Shown: positions 33,238-43,200 of the stretch, piece by piece | How positions within the stretch are numbered: the first letter of the stretch is position 1 | How the letters are laid out: every line of letters starts with the position of its first letter | Origin: UKL13-2 sp947085425 | GTDB taxonomy: Bacteria > Pseudomonadota > Gammaproteobacteria > Burkholderiales > Usitatibacteraceae | Length of the DNA stretch: 64,000 nt | Reading direction: 5' to 3' | Assembly (NCBI GenBank): GCA_947085425.1 | Contig: CAMTWK010000026.1 | Location: 43,576-107,575 of the forward strand | Made by a program: the position numbers and the translations under genes | The notes under the pieces: model-generated | Database searches by the model: none | Told to the model about the DNA's origin: nothing | The model's input: the letters and a program-made list of their open reading frames with translations, nothing else

Positions 33238-35042
33238 GATGACGTTGTCTCGGTTGCTGCATCGACCCGCACTGGTGTGCGCAATTTAATATGCAATTCA
33301 CGCAATTGTTTTTCGGTGACCACTGACGGCGCCTCGACCAAAAGATCTTGCCCACGCTGGGTTTTCGGAAAGGCGATCACATCACGAATCGAATCCCACT
33401 TTGCACACATCAGTGTGACGATACGATCCAGCCCGAACGCAACGCCACCCATCGGTGGCGCGCCGTATTTAAGCGCCTCAAGCAAAAAGCCAAACTTGGC
33501 CTGTTGATCCGCTTCAGATATTCCCAACACCGAAAACTGTTTGGCCTGTAATTCGGGCGAATGAATACGCACCGAGCCGCCGCCGATCTCCCAACCATTC
33601 ATGGCCACGTCATAAGCTTTTGCCAGCACCTGCGATGGATCGGTATCCATCAAACCAATATGTTCATCCTTGGGTGCGGTAAACGGGTGGTGCGCGGAAA
33701 CATACCGCTGGTTTTCCTCGTCGTAGTCATACGCCGGAAAGTCGACCACCCACAGTGGGCGGTAGCCGGTTTGGGTAAAGCCTTTTTCACCGCCAATTTT
33801 TGTGCGCAATGCGCCCAGCGAGTCGTTGACCACCTTGGCTTTGTCGGCACAGAAAAAAATCACGTCGCCGTTTTTCGCTTGGCACGCGGTCAAGATTGCC
33901 TGCAGTGATTCTGGATTCAAGAATTTGACAATAGGCGACTGCAACCCTTCTTCGTTGGGCTTACTGGCGTCGTTGACTTTGATGTACGCCAATCCTTTGG
34001 CACCGTAGATGGCAACAAAGGTGGTCATGTCATCAATTTCCTTGCGGCTGAATTTTTCGTTGCCACCCGGCACACACAACGCCGCAACCCGGCCGTTTTT
34101 CATGTCCGCGGCGGCGCGGAAAACTTTGAAATCAACCGTTTTCATCAGCTCGGTTAATTCCGTCAATTCAAGTGTATTGCGCAGGTCGGGTTTGTCCGAA
34201 CCAAAGCGTCGCATGGCTTCTGCGTAGGTCATGCGTGGGAAATCGGGCAGATCCACGCCCACTCCGGCTTTCCACAGCGCCTTGATGAGCCCCTCCATGA
34301 TGTCCTGAATTTCACGCTCCCCCAGGAAGGAGGTTTCGATATCAATTTGCGTAAATTCGGGCTGACGATCGGCGCGCAAGTCTTCATCCCGGAAACACTT
34401 GACGATTTGGTAGTAGCGGTCAAAGCCTGCCACCATCAGCAATTGTTTGAACAATTGTGGTGATTGCGGCAACGCATAAAACTGGCCGTCGTGAATGCGT
34501 GACGGCACCAGAAATTCACGCGCGCCCTCGGGAGTGGATTTATACAAAAACGGGGTTTCAATATCGATAAAGCCATTGTCATCCAGAAATCGTCTGGCGG
34601 CAGAGGAAACACGATGCCGCAATCGCATATTGGCCTGCATTTGCGGACGACGCAAATCGAGATAGCGGTATTTAAGGCGGGTTTCCTCGTTGATGTTGTC
34701 ATCGTCCATCATAAACGGCGGTGTCAACGACGCATTCAAGACTTCAATGTCCTTGGCGAGCACTTCAACCTCACCCGACTTCAAATTGATATTCACGGTG
34801 CCTTCCGGGCGGCGGCGAACCAGACCGGTGATACGCATGACAAACTCGTTGCGCGATTGGTCGGCAGTCTTGAATGTCTCCGGTGTGTCCGGGTCAATCA
34901 CCACCTGCAACAGCCCTTCGCGGTCGCGCAAATCAATGAATATCACGCCGCCATGATCACGGCGACGATGTGCCCAGCCATAAATCGTAACGGTTTGCCC
35001 GAGGTAACCTGCGTCAATCAAGCCACAATAATTGGTTCTCAT
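33234..35042 (-). CDS. aspS: Aspartyl-tRNA synthetase
   Basis: 602 codons, bacterial-type class II enzyme. N-terminal OB-fold anticodon-binding domain (1-110, GWAHRRRDHGG), catalytic core with motif 1 (RFLDDNGFIDIETPFL), motif 2 (RDEDLRADRQPEFTQ) and motif 3 (GVAFGLDRIVTLMC), and a GAD insertion domain between motifs 2 and 3. Whether it is discriminating or also charges tRNA-Asn cannot be told; no gatCAB is in the window. Confidence 0.98.
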   Translation of the reverse strand: MRTNYCGLIDAGYLGQTVTIYGWAHRRRDHGGVIFIDLRDREGLLQVVIDPDTPETFKTADQSRNEFVMRITGLVRRRPEGTVNINLKSGEVEVLAKDIEVLNASLTPPFMMDDDNINEETRLKYRYLDLRRPQMQANMRLRHRVSSAARRFLDDNGFIDIETPFLYKSTPEGAREFLVPSRIHDGQFYALPQSPQLFKQLLMVAGFDRYYQIVKCFRDEDLRADRQPEFTQIDIETSFLGEREIQDIMEGLIKALWKAGVGVDLPDFPRMTYAEAMRRFGSDKPDLRNTLELTELTELMKTVDFKVFRAAADMKNGRVAALCVPGGNEKFSRKEIDDMTTFVAIYGAKGLAYIKVNDASKPNEEGLQSPIVKFLNPESLQAILTACQAKNGDVIFFCADKAKVVNDSLGALRTKIGGEKGFTQTGYRPLWVVDFPAYDYDEENQRYVSAHHPFTAPKDEHIGLMDTDPSQVLAKAYDVAMNGWEIGGGSVRIHSPELQAKQFSVLGISEADQQAKFGFLLEALKYGAPPMGGVAFGLDRIVTLMCAKWDSIRDVIAFPKTQRGQDLLVEAPSVVTEKQLRELHIKLRTPVRVDAATETTSS

Positions 35043-35183
35043 TTTTGCCAGTCCATAGTGGTGCCGCTTGCGCGACCGTTAGCGCATTAACAGCATAAAG
35101 CGAAAGAGGGATCGACGTTTTTTCACAGTGATCGGTCAAGTCACACGATCAGGTTGTGTGGAAAAGCGCGGAAGAGTCAACCC

Positions 35184-35206
35184 GCCGCTGGAAAAATTCC
35201 AGCGGC
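35184..35206 (-). terminator. Hairpin at the 3' end of the DUF502 gene
   Basis: A 10-bp stem GCCGCTGGAA/TTCCAGCGGC with a 3-base loop touches the stop codon of the DUF502 gene. It lacks a T-run, so termination may be Rho-assisted. The remaining aspS-DUF502 gap (35043-35183) shows nothing else. Confidence 0.4.
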
Positions 35207-35859
35207 TACGGATTAAGGTCGGTGCCGGATTTTTTCATCTCGGCCCCGTTGGTGTGTGATGGCTTAATAAAGCGCGGCGGCTCGGCCACACCCATTGAAA
35301 TTATGTATTTCAACGCCTGGTCGACCGTCATTTTCAAGGGGATAACTTCGTTCTTCGGCACAATCAGAAAAAAGCCGGCAGTAATGTTGGGCGTGGTTGG
35401 TACAAATACCGAATAGGTATCGTGACCCAAGTGATCGGTCACTTCATGCTCGGGTTCGCCGGTCAACAATGCGACCGTCCAGGTATCATGCTGCGGATAA
35501 CGCACCAACACCGCTTTACGAAACGCCTTGCCCTCCGGCGAAAAAAGCGTGTCGGAAATTTGTTTTACGCCACCATAAACCGAGCGGACAATCGGGATGC
35601 GCTGCAAAATCAAATCCCACCAACTGAGCAATTTTTTGCCGAAAAAATTCGCGGCGATCACACCGGTGAGCAAAACAATGGCGATCGTTAAAATCACGCC
35701 CAAACCTGGCACATGAAAGCCAAATACCGCATCGGTTCGAAATCCTTCCGGCATCAACAGCAAGGTTTGATCCATGAGGTCAATCAAAAACTTCAACACC
35801 CAACCGGTGATGACCAATGGAATCCAAACCAATAATCCGGCAATCAAATATTTTTTCAT
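35206..35859 (-). CDS. DUF502-family inner-membrane protein
   Basis: 217 codons. Two N-terminal transmembrane helices (about 5-25 and 52-75) flank a short loop; the rest is a conserved soluble domain with PIVRSVYGGVKQISDTL, VLVRYPQHDTWTVALLTG and VFVPTTPNITAGFF, the signature of DUF502. Function is unknown; the gene accompanies fmdB and aspS in betaproteobacteria. Confidence 0.92.
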   Translation of the reverse strand: MKKYLIAGLLVWIPLVITGWVLKFLIDLMDQTLLLMPEGFRTDAVFGFHVPGLGVILTIAIVLLTGVIAANFFGKKLLSWWDLILQRIPIVRSVYGGVKQISDTLFSPEGKAFRKAVLVRYPQHDTWTVALLTGEPEHEVTDHLGHDTYSVFVPTTPNITAGFFLIVPKNEVIPLKMTVDQALKYIISMGVAEPPRFIKPSHTNGAEMKKSGTDLNP

Positions 35860-35864
35860 ATGTA

Positions 35865-36269
35865 TCAGGTTGCCGATGGCGCGGATGGAGCCGCTGCGGC
35901 AGCAGGCGCACCCTGTGCAGGCGTCGCTAGCGGTGCGGCAGATGATTTACCGGTTTCACTTTTTTCGGACGCAGCCGATTTGGCGTCGCCTGTTGCTTCG
36001 CCCTTGACGGCGGATTTGGTCGTCGCCGCTGTTGATGCCTTATCGGTTCCGGCAGTTTCTGATTCCGACTTGGCAGCACCGTTATTGCCACCACGAAAAT
36101 CAGTGACATACCAACCACTGCCCTTGAGGGCAAAGCCGGGAGCGGTCAGTTGTTTGGCGTAGGTTTCCGCGCCACACGACGGACATACCGTTAACGCGGC
36201 ATCGGACATTTTTTGCATCACGTCATCCGAGTGATGACAGGAGGCACATTTATAAGCGTAAATCGGCAT
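35865..36269 (-). CDS. FmdB-type zinc-ribbon regulatory protein
   Basis: 134 codons from ATG 36269, the conserved family start MPIYAYKCASC. A zinc ribbon is formed by CASC (8-11) and CPSC (28-31) with the usual spacing, then PGFALKGSGWYVTDF. The remaining half is a Ser/Thr/Ala-rich low-complexity tail. The family name comes from a putative amidase regulator; the true role is unproven. It is 5 bp upstream of the DUF502 gene. Confidence 0.92.
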   Translation of the reverse strand: MPIYAYKCASCHHSDDVMQKMSDAALTVCPSCGAETYAKQLTAPGFALKGSGWYVTDFRGGNNGAAKSESETAGTDKASTAATTKSAVKGEATGDAKSAASEKSETGKSSAAPLATPAQGAPAAAAAPSAPSAT

Positions 36270-36655
36270 TTTGCACCTGAAGAAAACCACGACCCAGACA
36301 GCGGGTAAAAGAAAAATTTCGTAGCGCTTATTTTAGCAGATGCCCCCCGCTTTCTGGTTCGGCGCACGCTGCTGCAACGGGCAATTAGTCAGCAAACTCG
36401 TTTATTTACGCTCGTTATGAGGCATTTTTGCCGCTAATTAGCCGCCAGGCAAAGACTTTGGCAATTTATTTCCGTCGACTTTTAATCGCAGCGAGACCGG
36501 CCAGACGCGTCAGATGCAACATGCAGGCACAATGCAACGTCGAAAATCGATACGACGGCACAAATTAATTTCAAATCATTCCGTTACCGGCAAGACATCG
36601 ACGGTTAAGAAGCCTGTAATCTTCTGGAATCCAATCCACGCCAAAGTGAGCTCCT
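36270..36655. other. Intergenic region, divergent promoters expected
   Basis: 386 bp between the FmdB-type gene (minus) and the quinone reductase (plus). No gene, strong terminator or clear repeat is seen. Both neighbours read outwards, so both promoters should lie here. Confidence 0.5.
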
Positions 36656-37657
36656 ATGCATCTTCCCCACACCATGCAACACGTTGCGACCACCTCAAAC
36701 GGTGCCGCCGATGTGATGCATATTGTTTCCAGTCCACTACCCGCAATTGGCACCGATGACGTGTTGATCCGTGTCGCCTATGCGGGCGTCAACCGCCCCG
36801 ACGTCGCGCAGCGGCAAGGTAATTACGCGCCGCCTGTGGGTGCTTCAGCGCTGATGGGCCTGGAGGTTTCAGGTGAAATTGCCGCCACTGGCGCAAATGT
36901 GGCGCGATGGAAAATAGGTGACCAAGTTTGCGCACTGACACCGGGCGGTGGTTATGCCGAATATTGCGCCGCACCTGCCGCGCATTGTCTGCCGATTCCG
37001 AACGGACTATCGATGCTGGAGGCAGCCGGTGTGCCGGAAAATTTCTTTACGGTATGGGTGAATGTTTTTAATACTTGCGCGCTCAAGGCCGGTGAAAAAT
37101 TTCTGGTTCATGGCGGTTCCAGTGGTATCGGTTTAACCGCCATCCAACTTGCCAAGGCATTTGGCGCAGAAACATTTACCACAGTTGGCAATGACGAAAA
37201 AGTCGCGTTTTGCAAAACAATCGGTGCTGATCACGTTTTCAACTACAAAAACCAGGACTGGATGGCGGAGATCGCGACCATCACGCAGAAAAAAGGCGTG
37301 AATGTGATTCTTGATATGGTCGGCGGATCATACATTGAAAAAAATCTGCGCTCACTGGCGCTCGAAGGCCGTTATTGTTTTATCGCCTTTTTGGAAGGTG
37401 GCAAGGCGGAAATTGATTTTCGACCGCTGATGATGAAGCGCCAAACCATCACCGGTTCGACATTGCGTGCGCGGTCGGACGCACAAAAAGCCTTGATCGC
37501 GCAGCAGCTGGAAGAAAAAGTGTGGCCGTTGTTGGCGGCTGGAAAAGTGAAGCCGGTGATCCATCAAGTTTTTACGCTGGATGAAGTTGTTCAAGCCCAT
37601 CAATTGATGGAGTCGTCGGCGCATATTGGCAAGATCATGCTTAAGGTTGATGAATGA
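36656..37657 (+). CDS. NAD(P)H:quinone oxidoreductase, PIG3/Qor family
   Basis: 333 codons. Medium-chain dehydrogenase fold without the catalytic zinc ligands: GroES-like domain (about 25-140: AYAGVNRPDVAQRQGNY) and NADPH-binding Rossmann domain (about 145-280: GGSSGIGLTAIQLAKAFGA), closing with a HQVFTLDEVVQAHQLMESS tail. The AGVNRPDVxQRxGxY pattern is that of PIG3-type quinone reductases. A terminator follows. Confidence 0.93.
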   Translation: MHLPHTMQHVATTSNGAADVMHIVSSPLPAIGTDDVLIRVAYAGVNRPDVAQRQGNYAPPVGASALMGLEVSGEIAATGANVARWKIGDQVCALTPGGGYAEYCAAPAAHCLPIPNGLSMLEAAGVPENFFTVWVNVFNTCALKAGEKFLVHGGSSGIGLTAIQLAKAFGAETFTTVGNDEKVAFCKTIGADHVFNYKNQDWMAEIATITQKKGVNVILDMVGGSYIEKNLRSLALEGRYCFIAFLEGGKAEIDFRPLMMKRQTITGSTLRARSDAQKALIAQQLEEKVWPLLAAGKVKPVIHQVFTLDEVVQAHQLMESSAHIGKIMLKVDE

Positions 37658-37693
37658 TCGTGTGCTGATACCGGCCACGGCTCATCTGACAAT

Positions 37694-37723
37694 AAAAAAA
37701 CCCGCGTTGAGCGGGCTTTTTTT
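37694..37723. terminator. Bidirectional terminator between quinone reductase and ssb
   Basis: CCCGC/GCGGG stem with loop GTTGA, flanked by AAAAAAA and TTTTTTT, placed between convergent genes. Confidence 0.92.
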
Positions 37724-37744
37724 ATGACCAATAAACATTAATCA

Positions 37745-38227
37745 TTAAAACGGAATATCGTCATCCATATCATCAAACTTCGCCGCACCACCCTTGCCTG
37801 CCGCAGGTTTGGCCGTGCCGCCACTCGGTGCTGATGACGATCGCGAATAGCCGCCGCCCGCATCTCCACCGCCTGCGTCGCCACCACCCATGCCCCCGCG
37901 CGAGCCCAACATTTGCATCGCGTCGGCAATGATTTCGGTTGTGTACTTTTCCACGCCGTCTTTGTCCTGCCATTTGCGGGTGCGTAATTTGCCTTCGACG
38001 TAAACCTGCGAACCTTTTTTGAGGTACTCACCGGCGATTTCGGCCAGCTTGCCAAAAAATGCCACGCGGTGCCATTCTGTTTGTTCTTGTTTTTCACCAC
38101 TCTTGTCCTTCCACGTTGCCGTGGTGGCAATGGAAATATTGGTGATCGCGCCGCCGTCCGGCATGTAGCGGGTTTCCGGGTCGCGGCCTAGATTACCGAC
38201 AAGAATTACCTTATTTACTGAAGCCAT
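37745..38227 (-). CDS. ssb: Single-stranded DNA-binding protein
   Basis: 160 codons from ATG 38227, the conserved MASVNKVILVGNLGRDPE. OB-fold to about residue 110 (ETRYMPDGG, WHRVAFFGKLAEIAGEYLKKG, YVEGKLRTRKW), then a Gly/Ser/Ala-rich linker and the acidic tip DDDIPF that recruits replication and repair proteins. Divergent from uvrA, the usual arrangement. Confidence 0.97.
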   Translation of the reverse strand: MASVNKVILVGNLGRDPETRYMPDGGAITNISIATTATWKDKSGEKQEQTEWHRVAFFGKLAEIAGEYLKKGSQVYVEGKLRTRKWQDKDGVEKYTTEIIADAMQMLGSRGGMGGGDAGGGDAGGGYSRSSSAPSGGTAKPAAGKGGAAKFDDMDDDIPF

Positions 38228-38364
38228 AGCGTGTTTCCTTACATTAAGTTGGATTAACCGCGCCCAATTGCCTGAACTCGAGCTGGCGCATAGACCAGTA
38301 AAGTGAATCAAAAAATAGGTGCGGAACGGTGCTGCGAACGGGTAATATAGCAGGTTGCCCTTTA

Positions 38365-38394
38365 AAAATTCTTGCCGTTCCCGGTAAGAATTTT
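38365..38394. promoter_or_regulatory. Imperfect 13-bp palindrome in the ssb/uvrA divergent promoter region
   Basis: AAAATTCTTGCCG and CGGTAAGAATTTT (one mismatch) around TTCC. It lies between the two start codons, where LexA would be expected to act on both genes. The sequence is not the enterobacterial CTGT-N8-ACAG box, so the regulator is unknown. Confidence 0.4.
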
Positions 38395-38479
38395 GACGTT
38401 GCATTGTCGTTGACACTGAACATTTTTGATTCAACGAGTTAGCCCAGCAAGTTCATCGAGCACCTTCATCAAGCACGAT

Positions 38480-41341
38480 ATGGATCAAATCAAAATTCGC
38501 GGTGCGCGCACGCACAATCTCAAAAACATCAACCTCGACCTGCCCCGCCATTCATTGGTGGTGATCACCGGACTGTCCGGGTCCGGCAAATCGTCGCTCG
38601 CCTTTGATACGCTTTATGCCGAGGGTCAGCGGCGTTACGTCGAGTCGCTATCCGCCTATGCACGGCAATTTTTGCAACTGATGGAGAAACCGGACGTCGA
38701 TTTGATCGAAGGATTGTCGCCCGCAATTTCCATCGAGCAAAAAGCCACGTCACATAACCCGCGCTCCACGGTTGGCACCGTCACTGAAATCCATGATTAC
38801 CTGCGATTATTATTCGCTCGTGCCGGCACGCCATTTTGCCCGGAACACAAACTACCTCTTGAATCACAAACCGTGTCTCAAATGGTCGATTCCATATTGG
38901 CGCTGCCAGCCGATACCAAGCTGATGTTGTTGGCACCGGCCGTGGTGGGTCGTAAAGGTGAGCATCTCGATCTGGTCGACGAATTTCGCAGCCAGGGCTT
39001 TGTGCGACTGCGGGTAAACGGCAAGGTGATTGAAATCGACGCTTTCCCGAATCTCGACAAACAAAAAAAACATACCATTGAAGTGGTGGTGGATCGGTTG
39101 AAGACCGCACCCGATCTGAAACAGCGTATTGCTGAATCATTCGAGACCTGTTTGCGAGTTGGCGGCAACAAGGCCATCGCCGTCGCCATTGATGGTGACA
39201 AAGAAACGCTTTTCTCTTCCAAATTTGCCTGCCCGTCTTGTGACTATTCATTGGCCGAAATGGAGCCGCGTTTTTTTTCGTTTAATAACCCGATGGGCGC
39301 GTGCCCAAAATGCGACGGCCTTGGCGAGATTACGTTTTTTGATCCCAAACGCATTGTCACCTATCCTGGCCTATCGCTCGCCGGCGGTGCGATCAAAGGA
39401 TGGGATCGTCGCAACCAGTTTTATTTTCAAATGTTGATCGGACTGGCAGAACATTTTCAGTTTGATATTGAGACACCGTTTGACAAGTTGGCTGACGCGG
39501 CACAGCAGTTGATTTTGTTTGGGTCCGGCAAAGAAAAAGTGCCATTTAATTATCCTGGTGAGCGCGGCAAACCGATTGTTCGTGAGGATGTATTTGAAGG
39601 CATTGTGCCAAATTTAGAGCGCCGTTATCGCGAGACCGACTCCATGGCGGTGCGGGAAGAGTTGGCAAAATATATTTCCACGAAGGAATGCCCCGAGTGT
39701 GACGGCACCCGCCTGCGCAGTGAAGCGCGCAACGTGCGGGTCGCCGATAAATCACTACATGAAATTTCGGCGATGGCGCTAAAAGACGCGTCGCGTTGGT
39801 TCGCAAACGTCAAGCTGCCACCACAAAAGGCGGCAATTGCCGAGCGGATCTTAAGCGAGATATCGGCCCGACTACAGTTTTTGAACAACGTCGGGTTGGA
39901 TTACTTGTCGTTGGTCCGCTCCGCCGACACCCTGTCCGGTGGAGAAGCGCAACGTATCCGGCTGGCATCACAAATCGGTTCCGGACTCACCGGCGTGATG
40001 TATGTGCTGGATGAACCGTCGATTGGTTTGCACCAACGCGACAACGCGCGGTTATTGGAAACATTAAAACGGCTTCGCGACCTTGGCAACTCTGTCATTG
40101 TGGTTGAACATGATGAGGACGCCATTAACGCTGCCGATTATGTCGTCGACATGGGTCCGGGTGCGGGTGTTCATGGTGGCATGATTGTCGCCGAGGGCAC
40201 ACCGGATCAAGTCAAAAAGTCATCACAATCGTTAACCGGCCAGTACTTATCAGGCAAGAAAAAAATTACCACGCCAAAATCGAAGTTTAAGTTTGACAAG
40301 AAAAAGCAGCTGGTCATTCATGGTGCGCGTGGCAACAATTTGAAAGGCGTCACATTCAGCCTGCCTGTCGGCAGCCTGAGTTGTGTTACCGGCGTTTCCG
40401 GTTCCGGTAAATCGACCCTCATCAACGACACCTTGTACAAGGCGGTCGCGCATCACTTGTATGCCTCAACCAATGATCCGTCGCCATTCGATTCGATTGA
40501 TGGCTTGGATCATTTCGACAAGGTGATATCTGTTGATCAATCGCCGATCGGGCGGACGCCCCGCTCCAACCCCGCGACCTACACCGGTCTGTTCACGCCG
40601 ATTCGTGACCTATTTTCATCCGTGCCGGAATCACGGGCACGTGGCTATGGTCCGGGCCGTTTTTCGTTCAATGTCAAGGGCGGCCGGTGTGAGGCTTGCC
40701 AGGGGGACGGCATGATCAAAGTGGAAATGCACTTTCTGCCAGACGTTTATGTTCCTTGTGATGTCTGTCACGGCAAACGCTACAACCGCGAAACTCTTGA
40801 CGTTCAATATAAAAGCAAAAATATCAACGAAGTGTTGGCGATGACGGTTGAAAACGCCTTTGATTTTTTTAAGGCCGTTCCGGTCGTTGCGCGCAAATTG
40901 CAGACACTTCTAGACGTGGGTTTGGGATACATCCGGCTTGGGCAAAGCGCAACCACTTTGTCCGGTGGCGAGGCGCAGCGGGTGAAATTGTCGCTTGAAC
41001 TTTCCAAGCGCGACACCGGTAAAACGTTGTTTATCCTCGATGAACCAACAACCGGCCTGCACTTTCATGATATTGACATGTTATTAAAGGTCCTACACCG
41101 CCTGCGCGATCACGGCAATACCGTGGTGGTCATTGAACACAACCTCGACGTCATTCGAACCGCAGATTGGGTCATCGATTTGGGTCCGGAGGGTGGTGAT
41201 GGTGGCGGCACGATTTTATGCGAAGGACCTCCGCTGACGATTGCGCAGCATCCGGGAAGTTACACCGGCAAGTACCTCGCGCCAATGCTTGGACTTGAAA
41301 AGCAGAGGAAGTCGACCGGCACCGCTGGCAATGGATCGTAA
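38480..41341 (+). CDS. uvrA: Excinuclease ABC subunit A
   Basis: 953 codons from ATG 38480 (MDQIKIRGARTHNLKNI, the usual start; the frame opens at 38426 but that part has no match). DNA-damage-sensing ATPase of nucleotide excision repair. Two ABC cassettes with Walker A GLSGSGKSS and GVSGSGKST, and signatures LSGGEAQRIR and LSGGEAQRVK. Zinc modules CPSC...CPKC (about 254-285) and CEAC...CDVC (about 755-780). Confidence 0.98.
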   Translation: MDQIKIRGARTHNLKNINLDLPRHSLVVITGLSGSGKSSLAFDTLYAEGQRRYVESLSAYARQFLQLMEKPDVDLIEGLSPAISIEQKATSHNPRSTVGTVTEIHDYLRLLFARAGTPFCPEHKLPLESQTVSQMVDSILALPADTKLMLLAPAVVGRKGEHLDLVDEFRSQGFVRLRVNGKVIEIDAFPNLDKQKKHTIEVVVDRLKTAPDLKQRIAESFETCLRVGGNKAIAVAIDGDKETLFSSKFACPSCDYSLAEMEPRFFSFNNPMGACPKCDGLGEITFFDPKRIVTYPGLSLAGGAIKGWDRRNQFYFQMLIGLAEHFQFDIETPFDKLADAAQQLILFGSGKEKVPFNYPGERGKPIVREDVFEGIVPNLERRYRETDSMAVREELAKYISTKECPECDGTRLRSEARNVRVADKSLHEISAMALKDASRWFANVKLPPQKAAIAERILSEISARLQFLNNVGLDYLSLVRSADTLSGGEAQRIRLASQIGSGLTGVMYVLDEPSIGLHQRDNARLLETLKRLRDLGNSVIVVEHDEDAINAADYVVDMGPGAGVHGGMIVAEGTPDQVKKSSQSLTGQYLSGKKKITTPKSKFKFDKKKQLVIHGARGNNLKGVTFSLPVGSLSCVTGVSGSGKSTLINDTLYKAVAHHLYASTNDPSPFDSIDGLDHFDKVISVDQSPIGRTPRSNPATYTGLFTPIRDLFSSVPESRARGYGPGRFSFNVKGGRCEACQGDGMIKVEMHFLPDVYVPCDVCHGKRYNRETLDVQYKSKNINEVLAMTVENAFDFFKAVPVVARKLQTLLDVGLGYIRLGQSATTLSGGEAQRVKLSLELSKRDTGKTLFILDEPTTGLHFHDIDMLLKVLHRLRDHGNTVVVIEHNLDVIRTADWVIDLGPEGGDGGGTILCEGPPLTIAQHPGSYTGKYLAPMLGLEKQRKSTGTAGNGS

Positions 41342-41413
41342 ATTTTTCCCCACCCTAAAAATTTTCGTTAGCTCGATGATTGCAAACACGGCATCAGCAG
41401 ATAAACTTCTAAA

Positions 41414-42712
41414 ATGAATACGCGTGAACTTTTGCTTGAGAGTTTCCGCGCTGCGTTAAGCGCGGCCGACCCTTTGCAGATTGTGCCGGCACATTTGCCC
41501 GCGCCACCGGACCCGCGCCAAGGCAAAACCATCGTGATTGGCGCCGGCAAAGCGGCGGCGGCGATGGCCAAGGCGGTTGAGCAACATTGGCCGGAACATT
41601 GCCCGCTCGCAGGTTTGGTCATCACCCGGCATGCGCATGGTTACACAGGCACCGAGGCGTTAAAACGTATTCGTGTTGTCGAAGCAGGCCATCCGGTACC
41701 TGATTCTGCGGGTGAAGCGGCCGCCAGGGAAATTGTCGCATTGGTCAAATCGGCACTGCCGGAAGACTTAATAGTTTGTTTGGTTTCAGGTGGCGGCTCT
41801 AGTTTGCTATCTCTGCCGGCCGGTGACATTACCATGGCCGATTTAAAGGTGGTGACGCAGGCATTGCTGAGTTCCGGTGCACCCATCCAGGAAATGAATG
41901 TGGTTCGCAAACATCTGTCGGCAATTCAAGGTGGCCGCCTCGCCGCCATGACCTCGGCGCGTATTGTCACCCTGATCATTTCGGATGTGACCGGTGATGA
42001 TCCATCGTCCGTTGCTTCCGGCCCCACCGCACCCGACACGTCGACCTACGCAGATGCACTGGCTATTCTCAACCGTTATCGCATCACGCCACCCGTCTCG
42101 ATCGCAAGACACCTCTCTAACGGTGCGCGCGGCGAAATTGCCGAGACCTTAAAACCCGGCGACGCGGCATTTGAGCGGGTCGAGAATCATGTCATCGCTA
42201 CTGCGCATGCAAGTTTGTCAAAAGCAGCGGCATATTTTCAGCGGCACGGCGTGACACCGATGATCCTGGGTGATCGTGTCACCGGCGAAGCACGCGAAGT
42301 TGCCAAGGTGTATGCGGCTCTGGTACAGCAAATTAAGTCCCATCATCACCCTCTAAAGCCTCCGGTCGTTTTGATTTCTGGTGGGGAATGTACCGTGACG
42401 CTGCGTGGTGAAAATGTTGGCTGCGGTGGCCGTTGCAGCGAATTTTTACTATCCCTGGCCATTGAGTTAAACGGACTGGATAACGTGTATGCCGTTGCTT
42501 GCGATACGGATGGGATTGACGGCTCCGAGGATAATGCCGGGGCATTATTGGCACCGGATTCACTCAGCCGCGCAGAGACACTAAACATCAACGCTAGCGC
42601 GCGACTCCTGGCCAACGATGCCTATGGCGCGTTTTCAGCACTGAGTGATTTGGTGATAACCGGCCCGACCCGAACCAATGTGAACGATTATCGGGCGATC
42701 TTAATTTTGTAG
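41414..42712 (+). CDS. gckA: Glycerate 2-kinase (GckA/TtuD, MOFRL family)
   Basis: 432 codons. The N-terminal DUF4147 domain has GAGKAAAAMAKAVE (about 43) and LVSGGGSSLLSLP (about 123); the C-terminal MOFRL domain has GGECTVTLRGENVGCGGRCSEF split near 335, and DTDGIDGSEDNAGAL. It phosphorylates D-glycerate to 2-phosphoglycerate, feeding glycolysis from glyoxylate or tartrate catabolism. A terminator follows. Confidence 0.93.
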   Translation: MNTRELLLESFRAALSAADPLQIVPAHLPAPPDPRQGKTIVIGAGKAAAAMAKAVEQHWPEHCPLAGLVITRHAHGYTGTEALKRIRVVEAGHPVPDSAGEAAAREIVALVKSALPEDLIVCLVSGGGSSLLSLPAGDITMADLKVVTQALLSSGAPIQEMNVVRKHLSAIQGGRLAAMTSARIVTLIISDVTGDDPSSVASGPTAPDTSTYADALAILNRYRITPPVSIARHLSNGARGEIAETLKPGDAAFERVENHVIATAHASLSKAAAYFQRHGVTPMILGDRVTGEAREVAKVYAALVQQIKSHHHPLKPPVVLISGGECTVTLRGENVGCGGRCSEFLLSLAIELNGLDNVYAVACDTDGIDGSEDNAGALLAPDSLSRAETLNINASARLLANDAYGAFSALSDLVITGPTRTNVNDYRAILIL

Positions 42713-42750
42713 CCTATTACTGTAGTTGCATTGCGTCACGTTTTGATCGG

Positions 42751-42786
42751 ACACAAAAAAGCCGGATAAATCCGGCTTTTTTGTGT
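42751..42786. terminator. Bidirectional terminator between gckA and rplQ
   Basis: A perfect hairpin ACACAAAAAAGCCGGA/TCCGGCTTTTTTGTGT with loop TAAA sits between converging gckA and the ribosomal supercluster; it terminates rplQ on the minus strand and gckA on the plus strand. Confidence 0.95.
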
Positions 42787-42798
42787 CGCGCTATAGAA

Positions 42799-43200
42799 TT
42801 ACGCGGCTTCTTTCTCTTCCACAACCGGTGCTTCATCGGCGATCGGACGGTCAACCAATTCAACCAGCGCCATCGGTGCGTTGTCGCCTTGACGGAATCC
42901 GAACTTAAGAATACGCAGGTAACCGCCTTTACGTTCTTTGTAACGCGGACCAAGTTCGGCAAACAACTTCACCACCATATCGCGATCACGCAGACGATCA
43001 AATGCCAAACGTTTGTTGGCGAGTGAATCGACCTTGCCGAGGGTGATGAGTGGTTCGGCAACACGGCGCAATTCTTTTGCTTTTGGCAGGGTGGTCTTGA
43101 TCACCTCGTGCAGGAAAAGCGAATTGGTCATGTTGCGAAGCATCGCCAGGCGATGCGAGCTGGTTTTATTGAGTTTACGGAGACCGTGACGGTGACGCAT
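42799..43200 (-). CDS. rplQ: 50S ribosomal protein L17 (bL17)
   Basis: 133 codons. MRHRHGLRKLNKTSSHR start and RDMVVKLFAELGPRYKERKGGYLRI core are diagnostic. The last 15 residues are acidic (EEKEAA) and extend beyond the E. coli protein (127). Last gene of the alpha operon, after rpoA, and followed by a strong terminator. Confidence 0.98.
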   Translation of the reverse strand: MRHRHGLRKLNKTSSHRLAMLRNMTNSLFLHEVIKTTLPKAKELRRVAEPLITLGKVDSLANKRLAFDRLRDRDMVVKLFAELGPRYKERKGGYLRILKFGFRQGDNAPMALVELVDRPIADEAPVVEEKEAA

